Positions 26,785 to 34,274 of a stretch of 64,000 nt of DNA are shown here, piece after piece; position 1 is the first letter of the stretch, and each line of letters begins with the position of its first letter. Position numbers and translations under genes: made by a program. The notes beneath the pieces are model-generated. The model had not been told where the DNA came from. It did not search any database and saw only the letters and a program-made list of their open reading frames with translations. The DNA is from Neorhizobium alkalisoli (GTDB taxonomy: Bacteria > Pseudomonadota > Alphaproteobacteria > Rhizobiales > Rhizobiaceae), in the NCBI RefSeq assembly GCF_007829835.1, contig NZ_VIWP01000016.1, forward strand, positions 1-64,000, read 5' to 3'.

Positions 26785-27484
26785 TTGATAACGATGTGCC
26801 CGAAGGCAGAAGCCTTTCTGTGCGTTTACCGGCGTCATGGAAGCGCGGGTGGAAGGCCGGCGCTTTCTTTGCCCGCCCCATTACGCGACATGGATCCCGG
26901 CCAATGCGCTGCATGCCTGCCACAACCGAGAAAACGTCAAATTCGTCTCGATCTATATCGATCGCGCGCTTTGCGCCGGCATGCCGGAAACGGCATGTAC
27001 GCTGGCGCTCAGCCCGTTGATCAAGGTAATCCTTGCCGATTTCGCCGGGCGCCGCATCACGGTACCCGAAACGGAAATGGACCGGCGCCTGGCACTCGTG
27101 CTGGTCGATCAGCTGATGCAAGCAGCACGGCGGGAAAGCTTTTTGCCGGTCGCGGACGACGATCTGCTGCAGCCGGTAATCGACGCATTGCAGGCCGATC
27201 CAAGTGATCGTCGCTCGCTTGCCGAATGGGCAAGATCACTGCAAACCACGGAAAAGACCCTGTCTCGTCGCTTTCAGGGCCAGCTTGGCATATCGTTCAA
27301 TGAGTGGCGACAACGGCTCAAACTGGTCGCGTCACTGTCACTGCTTGAAGACGGCAAGTCGGTACAATCGATCGCAAGAAAACTGGGATATGGCAGTTCC
27401 TCGGCGTTTATTGCGATGTTCCGGCGGCAGACAGGAACAAGCCCGACAAATTTGCAATCCACAGCAGACAGGAGATTCTTGTAG
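26785..27484 (+). pseudogene. AraC-family regulator with broken N-terminal cupin
   Basis: From 26837 the reading gives 215 residues of a NimR-like AraC regulator: cupin end FLCPPHYATWIPANALHACH, then a C-terminal AraC DNA-binding domain (SLAEWARSLQTTEKTLSRRF to GYGSSSAFIAMFRRQTGTSP). The first cupin strands are not in that frame, which has a TAA at 26789-26791. The neighbouring frame reads MCPKAEAFLCVYR just before, as expected for the missing strand, and would join at about 26830. This looks like a frameshift plus loss of the original start. A truncated but DNA-binding product from ATG 26837 is possible. Bases 26515-26784 hold nothing else I recognise. Confidence 0.55.
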
Positions 27485-27547
27485 ATTACAAACGGAGTTG
27501 TAAGACCTTCAATATTGAGTAATTATAATATTCTTCTACAGCAGAGG

Positions 27548-27976
27548 ATGTCTCGGTTGTCCAAAATCCCCGATGCTATCGATACATATGTTGGCTCCCG
27601 GATACGCCAGCGTCGCGTTATGGTTTCGATGAGCCAATCGGCTCTGGCCGATAAACTCGGAATTACATTTCAGCAGGTCCAGAAATACGAGAAGGGTGCG
27701 AACAGGGTCGGCGCCAGTCGCCTCCAGCGTATTGCATTCGTGCTGGACGTGCCGGTATCTTTCTTTTTCGAGGGAAGCCCGGACTCGGTGGAAAGTCACG
27801 ACGAAACACCCGTCGTCGGCGGTCTCTTCTCATCACGTGAGATGATTTCGCTGGCCACAGCATTCTCGGCCATCGACGATCCGCATGTGCGCCAAAAAAT
27901 CCTGGCATTGGTACGCTCCATCCAAGGCGGTGCCGAAAGCCCTGCTTCCGAAGGCGCTGCTCATAAAGACCTGTAA
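27548..27976 (+). CDS. XRE-family regulator, rhizobial PraR-like
   Basis: A 142-residue regulator whose helix-turn-helix spans about 15-70 (YVGSRIRQRRVMVSMSQSAL, ITFQQVQKYEKGANRVGASR, then RLQRIAFVLDVPVSFFFEG). This pattern and length are typical of rhizobial PraR-like proteins. The ATG at 27548 gives the usual N-terminus; the TTG at 27515 would add 11 residues without homology. It ends four bases before the BTAD regulator gene, so the two are probably cotranscribed. A perfect palindrome TCAATATTGA (27509-27518) lies just upstream in AT-rich DNA and may be its own operator. Confidence 0.88.
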   Translation: MSRLSKIPDAIDTYVGSRIRQRRVMVSMSQSALADKLGITFQQVQKYEKGANRVGASRLQRIAFVLDVPVSFFFEGSPDSVESHDETPVVGGLFSSREMISLATAFSAIDDPHVRQKILALVRSIQGGAESPASEGAAHKDL

Positions 27977-27980
27977 CGAC

Positions 27981-29810
27981 ATGCGTTACGTCCTGACCAC
28001 ACTAGGCGGTGGCGACCTAAGTGATGGGAATGAGAACTCGATTCGAGTGCCGGCGCTCTCACTTGTGATGTGTGCGTATCTGTTCGATGCCGGGCGTTCG
28101 GTCGCTCGCAGAGATTTGGCACAGCTTCTGTGGCCCGGTAACCCGGACGCAGCATTGACGAACCTCCGGTCTACCCTGCTTCGCACGAACACCGTCGCGG
28201 CGGCGCACGGGGTTCCGCTTCTGATCGATCAGTCGTCAGCGGTGGCATTGAATGTTGAAGCTGTTTCCTGTGATTTGGAAATTATCACGCAACCAGCCGG
28301 CATAGCCCGGCTTCGGGCTCTCAACGACGCGGTTTCCAGGAAATTCTTTCCCGCCTATGGCGACAGACGTGATGCCATCGGTCAATGGGTGCGCGACATG
28401 CGTGCCAGGCTGGCTCAGGAACTGCGCTGCGAATTTCTCCGCAATAAGGCTACGGATGTCGCGGGCGCACGCGCCGAAATCAAGCGCGCTGCGGTGCTAT
28501 TGCTGGAATGGGACCCCAATGACGAAGACGTGCGATTGGCGTTGGCGCAAGGCTCGTTCCAAGGCATGGGATCTCACACCGGGAATGTCTGGCCGAGACC
28601 TCGCGAGGCAGACCGCTTTGCCTCCTCAATAAGCCTAGAACAGCCAGGGCAGGCGCTGCCAAGACAGGCACCTCCAAGAATAGCTCTCTTGCCGCCAGAG
28701 CCGCTGGAAACGGTGGACAAAAGCGGATCGGTCGCCAACGCGCTGATCGAAGATCTGACGATCAGCCTGTGCGTCGACAGAACCGTCTCGGTCGTCGCCC
28801 CCTATACCGCCGCCAAGATCCGGAATGCCGATAACAAGGCGGCGCTTTTGGAACAGCACGATGTGATCTACGCTCTTGATACCAAGATGAGCGGCGACAG
28901 TCTCTTCGTGCAGCTTATCTTCATGCCTAGAGACGAGATCGTGTGGGCCAAGCGATTTCAGCTGGAAGAAGAAAAGATCGTCGCCGGGCGAAATGCCATG
29001 GCCGAGGCAATCCAGTCTTCAATCATCCAGAAGGTCGGGATGCTTGCCCCTCTCGATACCGATTTCCGGCAAAAACCTCGGGCTTATCTTTCCTACCTTG
29101 GTGGCCTGCGCAGCCTTTCCCACACGACGCTTCCGAATGTGCGAAAGGCAAGGCGGCTGTTTACCGAGGCACTTGAGCATGATCGAGGCTTCGCGGCGGC
29201 TCTTGCCGGCGTGTCCCGCACCTTGACCCTGGAATGGGTCTTGACGGCGCAAGGCGATGGAGAGCTGCTGGCTCGAGCCGAGAGGACTGCATTAAAAGCG
29301 ATCAGCGAAGATTCACGTTTTGCTGGCGGCTTCAAGGAACTCGGCGTCACGCAGCTCTATATGGGCAAGATCGACGATAGCCTTTCTGCTTTGGCTGAGG
29401 CAGAGCAGGCGAGCCCGCATTATGCTGACGTACTCAGTAGCCATGCGGACAGCCTCAACCACGCCGGCAAGCCAAAGGAAGCGCTTGGAAAAGCCATGGC
29501 TGCGCTCGCGCTCAATCCGATTGCACCCGACACGTATTTCTGGACTGCAGCCGGGGCAAGTTTCTTCCTTGGCGAATATCAAAGAGCGCTGGCATATCTG
29601 GACCGGATGGATGACAGTCGTCCGGCCAGCAGGCTTGCTGCCGCGTGCTGGTCTCTGCTAGGAGACACGCCTAAGGCGAAAAATTCACGACTGCGCGTTT
29701 TGAGCGAAAACCCTGGTTTCGATCTTGAACGCTGGCTGTCGATGGTTCCGCTGAAGGAGAAATGGCAGATCGAACTCTATCGCGAAGGCCTCAGGAAGGC
29801 CGGTTTTTAG
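27981..29810 (+). CDS. BTAD/SARP-like transcriptional activator with TPR region
   Basis: A 609-residue regulator in three parts. Residues about 1-160 resemble a SARP-type winged helix plus BTAD (SLVMCAYLFDAGRSVARRDL, LLWPGNPDAALTNLRSTLLR). About 230-350 resemble the TolB-like region seen in CadC/adenylate-cyclase-type proteins (IALLPPEPLE, then ALIEDLTISLCVDRTVSVVA). About 375-600 is helical with TPR-like repeats. The start at 27981 was preferred over 27885, which overlaps the XRE gene. It is 13 bp upstream of the candidate precursor peptide and likely activates the YcaO-TfuA genes. Confidence 0.8.
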   Translation: MRYVLTTLGGGDLSDGNENSIRVPALSLVMCAYLFDAGRSVARRDLAQLLWPGNPDAALTNLRSTLLRTNTVAAAHGVPLLIDQSSAVALNVEAVSCDLEIITQPAGIARLRALNDAVSRKFFPAYGDRRDAIGQWVRDMRARLAQELRCEFLRNKATDVAGARAEIKRAAVLLLEWDPNDEDVRLALAQGSFQGMGSHTGNVWPRPREADRFASSISLEQPGQALPRQAPPRIALLPPEPLETVDKSGSVANALIEDLTISLCVDRTVSVVAPYTAAKIRNADNKAALLEQHDVIYALDTKMSGDSLFVQLIFMPRDEIVWAKRFQLEEEKIVAGRNAMAEAIQSSIIQKVGMLAPLDTDFRQKPRAYLSYLGGLRSLSHTTLPNVRKARRLFTEALEHDRGFAAALAGVSRTLTLEWVLTAQGDGELLARAERTALKAISEDSRFAGGFKELGVTQLYMGKIDDSLSALAEAEQASPHYADVLSSHADSLNHAGKPKEALGKAMAALALNPIAPDTYFWTAAGASFFLGEYQRALAYLDRMDDSRPASRLAAACWSLLGDTPKAKNSRLRVLSENPGFDLERWLSMVPLKEKWQIELYREGLRKAGF

Positions 29811-29823
29811 AAGGAACTCCATT

Positions 29824-30042
29824 ATGACAAGCATTCTCGTAAAACTGACCGGTGACGACGACCTCTGGTTTGTCGACCTCGAAAAAGGGTCGGCTGTCCT
29901 CTACACCGAGCCTCTGTCCGGCAATATCCATCAGGCCGCAGAGTTCAGTGCCGCTGACGGCGCTGCGGTGACGAAAGGCGTTGACCTTGCAATCGCCATA
30001 CATTCTGCAGTTCCGGCAGCATCCGGCCTGCTCGAAGGCTGA
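29824..30042 (+). CDS. Candidate RiPP precursor peptide
   Basis: A 72-residue protein with AAGGA nine bases before its ATG. It lies between the BTAD activator and, nine bases on, the YcaO gene. The N-terminal half (MTSILVKLTGDDDLWFVDLE) is acidic and strand-forming, as expected for a leader. The C-terminal part (GVDLAIAIHSAVPAASGLLE) is small, hydrophobic and Cys-free, with two Ser residues. YcaO-TfuA pairs modify such peptides, TfuA partners being linked to backbone thioamidation. I do not recognise the sequence; the precursor role is inferred from size, position and context. Confidence 0.65.
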   Translation: MTSILVKLTGDDDLWFVDLEKGSAVLYTEPLSGNIHQAAEFSAADGAAVTKGVDLAIAIHSAVPAASGLLEG

Positions 30043-30051
30043 AGTCCTCGT

Positions 30052-31224
30052 GTGAACACGACTTTGCGGAAATGCCCCCCCGGCGAGACATTTGACAATG
30101 TCTCGCCCCATCTGTCGCGTCTTGGCATAACACGCGTGGCCCGTCAGACCGGTCTCGACCGGATCGGTATCCCCGTCTGGTGCGCCTATAATCCGAATGC
30201 CAAGGCAATCGTCATTGCCCAGGGCAAAGGAGCGGACGACGACACGGCACGGACGTCGGCGGTCATGGAGGCGGTAGAGCGTGCCGTCGCGACCGTCCCC
30301 ACCTGCATCCAAAGCAAATTCAGCGCCTCCGCATTACAGAGCATGGGACAACGCTACGATTGTCTGAATGATCTGCTCGCGAGCGGCGCGCAGCCGATCG
30401 AAGATGACGAAACGCTGGTCTGGACCACGGCTCGCGATCTCGGCGACGACGGACAGGTATGGGTGCCATACGATGCGGTCCATCTTGATCGCACCGGGCT
30501 CTCACCGCGTTTCTGGCTCTCGTCAGACGGCTTGGCCTCGGGCAACGACTGGCACGAGGCGACCTTGCATGGTCTGCTTGAGCGGATTGAGCGCGATGCG
30601 ACCACGTTGTGGAATATCGAAGGCATGCCGCAGCGACTGTCACGCAGGATAGACCCGCGTGATATCTCCGATGACGCTGTCGCCGGGATGCTTGATGCCC
30701 TGCATCGCGCCGGCTTCGACATCGCAATCTTCGACATCACGACCGATCTGGCCATTCCCTGTGCCGCGGCATTGCTGCGGCCTGCGGGGCAGGAGAAAGC
30801 GCCCCGGCATGTCGACGTCACTTTTGGCGCCGGCGCGGCGCTCGCCCTTTCGCAAGCCGTATATCGCGCAATCGCTGAAGCCGTACAGTCGCGCATGACC
30901 TTTATTGCCGGCGCCCGCGACGATCTGGTCCCGGGCATTTTTGCGAAGTTGGCAGATCCGGATCATCTCGCTGCTTTCAACGCACCCTTTGCCTCTGGTC
31001 GGCGCTACGCAAAAGGGTTGTCGGCCGAATCTTCGAAACAAGCCTTGGAGAACCTGGTAAAATCCCTGGCAGCATCCGGGATTACACGCCTTTATGCCGT
31101 TGATCTGACACCGGACTGGCTACCGGTCTCTGTCGTCAAGGTGCTGGCGCCGCAGCTCGAAAAACCTGAAGGTGATCGAAGAAACCCCTATGGCGCGCGA
31201 GCCCTGTCGAAAGCCTTGTCATGA
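30052..31224 (+). CDS. YcaO-domain protein (peptide backbone modification)
   Basis: A 390-residue YcaO protein from a GTG start. YcaO enzymes use ATP to phosphorylate a peptide backbone amide, giving azolines, amidines or thioamides. Conserved acidic ATP/Mg sites are visible: SAVMEAVER (E73, E76), HEATLHGLLERIERDA (E169, E177, E180) and AVYRAIAEAVQSR near 275-290. The C-terminus NPYGARALSKALS lacks the proline-rich tail of azoline cyclodehydratases, which agrees with a TfuA-partnered, possibly thioamide-forming type. No fused E1-like or RRE domain is seen. It is coupled to tfuA by ATGA overlap. Confidence 0.92.
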   Translation: MNTTLRKCPPGETFDNVSPHLSRLGITRVARQTGLDRIGIPVWCAYNPNAKAIVIAQGKGADDDTARTSAVMEAVERAVATVPTCIQSKFSASALQSMGQRYDCLNDLLASGAQPIEDDETLVWTTARDLGDDGQVWVPYDAVHLDRTGLSPRFWLSSDGLASGNDWHEATLHGLLERIERDATTLWNIEGMPQRLSRRIDPRDISDDAVAGMLDALHRAGFDIAIFDITTDLAIPCAAALLRPAGQEKAPRHVDVTFGAGAALALSQAVYRAIAEAVQSRMTFIAGARDDLVPGIFAKLADPDHLAAFNAPFASGRRYAKGLSAESSKQALENLVKSLAASGITRLYAVDLTPDWLPVSVVKVLAPQLEKPEGDRRNPYGARALSKALS

Positions 31225-31913
31225 AGGTCGTTTTTGTTGGACCGAGCCTTGCCGATGCACCCGACCTGGCACGTGGTGATCTGATTGTTCGCCCACCTGC
31301 ATGCCAGGGCGACGTCATGAAATGTCTTGCCGAAGGCGCCACTGCAATTGGTCTGATCGACGGCCAGTTCGAACATGTGGCGCCTGTCTGGCACAAGGAA
31401 TTGATATTCGCGCTGTCGATGGGAGTAAGCGTGTTTGGCGCAGCCAGCATGGGTGCGCTCAGAGCGGCCGAATGCCATCCGTTCGGGATGGTCGGTCTGG
31501 GGCGCATTTTCGAAGACTATCTCCACGGCAGACGCGACGATGATGCAGATGTGGCTCTGCTTTATGGGCCATCGGAATTGGGATATCCGCCCATTTCCGT
31601 ACCGATCGTCAATGTGGATGCGACTTTGGAGACAGCACTGCAACGAGACGTGATCGACCCTTCAACCGCGCTTGCTCTCTCCGATGCCGCGCGGTCAATC
31701 TTCTTTAAGGACAGGACTTGGCAACGTATAGCAAGCGTTGCCGGGGTGTCAGCCGCAGATATGCGTGCTTGGCTGCGCATTGCATGGACAGACCAGAAAC
31801 GCTGTGATGCGCTGCTGCTGATCGATACAATCAGGTCCGCTCCCCCACCGTCTTCCCGGCCAAGCTGGACGTTCAACAGCACCCCTCTGTGGCGAGAACT
31901 CTACGGTCAGTGA
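31221..31913 (+). CDS. TfuA-domain protein
   Basis: A 230-residue TfuA-like protein, named for trifolitoxin biosynthesis in Rhizobium. Family segments: MKVVFVGPSLAD, RPPACQGDVMKCLAEGATAI, GLIDGQFEHVAPVWHKE and the signature GASSMGA-like GAASMGALRAAEC near residue 72-84. TfuA proteins partner YcaO in thioamidation, for example of methyl-CoM reductase in archaea and in thioviridamide-like pathways, probably by helping sulfur delivery. It follows ycaO with a four-base overlap. Its C-terminal 90 residues are less conserved. Confidence 0.9.
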   Translation: MKVVFVGPSLADAPDLARGDLIVRPPACQGDVMKCLAEGATAIGLIDGQFEHVAPVWHKELIFALSMGVSVFGAASMGALRAAECHPFGMVGLGRIFEDYLHGRRDDDADVALLYGPSELGYPPISVPIVNVDATLETALQRDVIDPSTALALSDAARSIFFKDRTWQRIASVAGVSAADMRAWLRIAWTDQKRCDALLLIDTIRSAPPPSSRPSWTFNSTPLWRELYGQ

Positions 31914-32030
31914 CCGCAAGTGTGCGGACCATAAAGACACAGTCGAAGCGTGTGCAACGGATTTGCAACGCGCAGCTACCACCAGTCTATGTCACCTTAG
32001 CATCTCAAGACATACGAAGTGGGACAGCAA

Positions 32031-32258
32031 ATGCGTGAGATGGAAATTGAAGGTATCGATCGGCAGGAGGAGATTGCTGCCCTGATCCGTATGGCGGGTT
32101 ACGCGGCAAACGTCGCCTCCGAGATCGGCGCAGCAAATGCCGCGATCTATCTCGAGGCTGCCAGGGCAGCGCTGCTTACTCTCCTCGAAAGCGAAATTCC
32201 GAACCTTCCGAAAGAGCAGATCGAACTCTTGATCGGCCGACCGACCGGGAATTGCTGA
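32031..32258 (+). CDS. Small hypothetical protein downstream of tfuA
   Basis: A 75-residue, mostly helical protein (ALIRMAGYAANVASEIGAAN, then AAIYLEAARAALLTLLESE) ending in NC. I do not recognise the family. It follows tfuA after 117 bp on the same strand, so it may be part of the peptide locus or have its own promoter. A GTG at 32019 would add four residues. Its Ala-rich helical pattern and terminal Cys are noted, but no signal or modification motif is clear. Confidence 0.55.
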   Translation: MREMEIEGIDRQEEIAALIRMAGYAANVASEIGAANAAIYLEAARAALLTLLESEIPNLPKEQIELLIGRPTGNC

Positions 32259-32355
32259 CACTGAGGTCCGCTGCCTGACGAGCCGTTTGGCAACGAACTT
32301 CAGCATCAATCACATCGCGCGCGATAAACTGCCTGAAACCTTGTGGAAACGGCGT

Positions 32356-32577
32356 ATGAAGAAATACCGATTCATCATTCGTGATGCACGCAAACGGGTA
32401 CTTGCAGACAGCAATATCGAAGAAGTGGATACGGAAACGGCATGCCAGGCCGTAAAGCTGGCGTTTTTACTGTTCACTTCAAAACATGGGTTCCAACCTG
32501 CCGCTTCGATCAGGCTTAATGACGAGCGCGGCGTCGAGCTTGCCAGCTTCAGCTTCGGGACCAACGGTCGACATTAA
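32356..32577 (+). CDS. Small protein, DUF6894-like
   Basis: A 73-residue protein starting MKKYRFIIRDARKRVLADSN. The pattern (short aromatic strand, D..G-like turn, helix with alternating Ala, then a final strand with DERGVELASFSF) resembles DUF6894 proteins common in rhizobia, whose function is unknown. The ATG at 32356 gives that standard N-terminus; the TTG at 32287 adds 23 residues. It lies just before the glucokinase remnant, near the edge of the peptide locus. Confidence 0.5.
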   Translation: MKKYRFIIRDARKRVLADSNIEEVDTETACQAVKLAFLLFTSKHGFQPAASIRLNDERGVELASFSFGTNGRH

Positions 32578-32604
32578 CGTCTCGATCGGAATCGAACCAG
32601 CAGC

Positions 32605-32846
32605 CTACCTGTCACCCGGATCTCCTCCTTATCGATGGGCTCCGCATGCGCCAGTATTGCGGAGCGAGGTTTTTGCACGAGGCGAGGCAGGATTGCGCTT
32701 TCGTCTGCTCCCTCAAATGGCGAACAGGCATACGTCTCGACGCTTAAGACAGCACGCTCCTCGTAAGCGGCATCGTTCAGGATGGCGAAGCGCGCATTGC
32801 TTCCGCCGATGTCCCCGATCTGGATCGGAAAAGGCAGGTTCGGTAA
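32605..32846 (-). pseudogene. glk: Glucokinase (glk) N-terminal fragment
   Basis: On the minus strand, about 75 codons read LPFPIQIGDIGGSNARFAIL, then PRSAILAHAEPIDKEEIRVT. This is the N-terminal nucleotide-binding segment of rhizobial glucokinase (normally about 340 residues with IGDIGGTNARF and AVAGPI). The remaining three quarters are missing; after T183 of this frame the homology stops. The fragment lies directly downstream of smoA, in the same orientation but another frame, so a past recombination or deletion cut through a glk copy here. Confidence 0.7.
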
Positions 32847-32856
32847 CGCTTTGGCT

Positions 32857-33384
32857 TCAGGACGCGGCGGCAAATCGGCCGAAGGCTCCGCGCGCGAAGC
32901 ACAGCGGCTCGCCGTCCCGATGGGCTGCCCGCAGGACGCGGCCGACGATGATGGAATGGTCGCCCGCGTCGTAGATGGAGGCCTGCGCGCATTCGAAACG
33001 GCTGAGCGTACCGGGAATGATCGGGACGCCTTCCGGATTTTTCTCCCAGCCGAGCTCTTCGAAACCAAGCCCGCCGCGCGTGAAGCGGCCGCTGAGCGCA
33101 CCCTGATCGGCGCCGAGGACATGGATGGCAAAATGCGTCGCGCCGGCAAAGAAGTCATGGCGCGACGAAGTCTTTGCCGGGGACCACAGGACGAGCGGCG
33201 GATCGAGAGAGACGGAGGAAAAGCTGTTGACGGTCATGCCGAGCGGGCCGTTTGGCGTATCGGCGGTGACGACCGTCACGCCAGTCGGAAAATTGCCGAG
33301 CGCATTGCGAAAGCTGCGTGCGCTTGCGGCATCGGGAACGAACTGGTGTTCCTGGCGAAGATCTGCGACATCAGGAGCAATCAT
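32857..33384 (-). CDS. smoA: Flavin reductase of sulfoquinovose monooxygenase (SmoA)
   Basis: A 175-residue flavin reductase-like protein (FMN split barrel) marked by FRNALGNFPTGVTVVTA, SFSSVSLDPPLVLWSPAKTS and HFAIHVLG. In the Agrobacterium smo pathway this enzyme supplies reduced FMN to SmoC. The start at 33384 overlaps the smoB stop by one base, and the longer reading from 33537 runs into smoB. Gene order smoA-B-C on one strand and smoD-I on the other matches the known cluster, which supports the name. Confidence 0.88.
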   Translation of the reverse strand: MIAPDVADLRQEHQFVPDAASARSFRNALGNFPTGVTVVTADTPNGPLGMTVNSFSSVSLDPPLVLWSPAKTSSRHDFFAGATHFAIHVLGADQGALSGRFTRGGLGFEELGWEKNPEGVPIIPGTLSRFECAQASIYDAGDHSIIVGRVLRAAHRDGEPLCFARGAFGRFAAAS

Positions 33385-34274
33385 CACGGTACCTCGTGGC
33401 CGATGGCATGGGTATAGAGTTCGAACCACGTCTGCCGGTCGAGAACGACCCGGCTCGCATCCGAAATCGAAGCAATGCGCTGGAGATTGTTGGTGCCGAG
33501 CACGGGCAGGATTTTTGCCGGGTGCGCGAGCAGCCATGCGACAGCGACGGCTGCCACATCGACACCCTGCTCTGCGGCGATCCGCGCCATCACGTCCGCG
33601 AGCGGACCGCTCTTGGTCATCAGCGAACCACCGCCGAGCGGCGACCAGGCCATGACTGGCATGTCGCGTTCCTGGAGGTAGGCAAGGTCACCATTGGTGA
33701 AAGCCGAAGTCGCGGCAAGGCTGAGTTCAATCTGGTTGGTGACGAGCACCGATTCCATGCGCGACTGCAGCAGCGAGAAATCCCAAGGCCGGAAATTCGA
33801 TACGCCGACGCTGCGCACCTTGCCCGATTCCACCAGCGCATCCAGCGCTGCGCCGGTCTCGTCCGCGTCCATCATTGGATCGGGCCGATGAATGAGAAGC
33901 AGGTCGATCCGGTCGGTCGCCATATCCCTGAGCGATGCCTCGACCGAAGCATTGATGTGCTCGGCCGTGGTATCATAATGCTTGACGCGCGCTGCCGCAT
34001 GCCGGCCAGCCGGGGCAACGATGCCGCATTTCGTGACGATCTCGACCTTGTCGCGCAGCGACGGCGTTTCGCGCAGGGCAGCGCCCAGAACCGCCTCCGC
34101 CGTGTAGCCGCCATAGATGTCGGCCTGATCGATGGTTGTGATGCCCTGTGCAAGGCAGGCCTCGATCTTGGCCTGCACGTGGCGGGCAGACGTATCCTTG
34201 TCATCGCCGACACGCCACATGCCGTAGACGATCCGGCTGAAGGACAGTTCCGGGGTGATTTCAATGCGATCCAT
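33384..34274 (-). CDS. smoB: Aldo-keto reductase, 6-oxo-glucose reductase (SmoB)
   Basis: A 296-residue aldo-keto reductase. Catalytic tetrad candidates: Asp and Tyr in DQADIYGGY (about 48-56), Lys in VTKCG, and His in LLIHRPD. C-terminal NADPH-binding segments include VGVSNF and the PVLGTNNLQRI end. SmoB reduces 6-oxo-D-glucose, the desulfonation product of sulfoquinovose, to glucose with NADPH. One-base overlaps with smoA and smoC (33384 and 34274) show translational coupling. Confidence 0.88.
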   Translation of the reverse strand: MDRIEITPELSFSRIVYGMWRVGDDKDTSARHVQAKIEACLAQGITTIDQADIYGGYTAEAVLGAALRETPSLRDKVEIVTKCGIVAPAGRHAAARVKHYDTTAEHINASVEASLRDMATDRIDLLLIHRPDPMMDADETGAALDALVESGKVRSVGVSNFRPWDFSLLQSRMESVLVTNQIELSLAATSAFTNGDLAYLQERDMPVMAWSPLGGGSLMTKSGPLADVMARIAAEQGVDVAAVAVAWLLAHPAKILPVLGTNNLQRIASISDASRVVLDRQTWFELYTHAIGHEVP

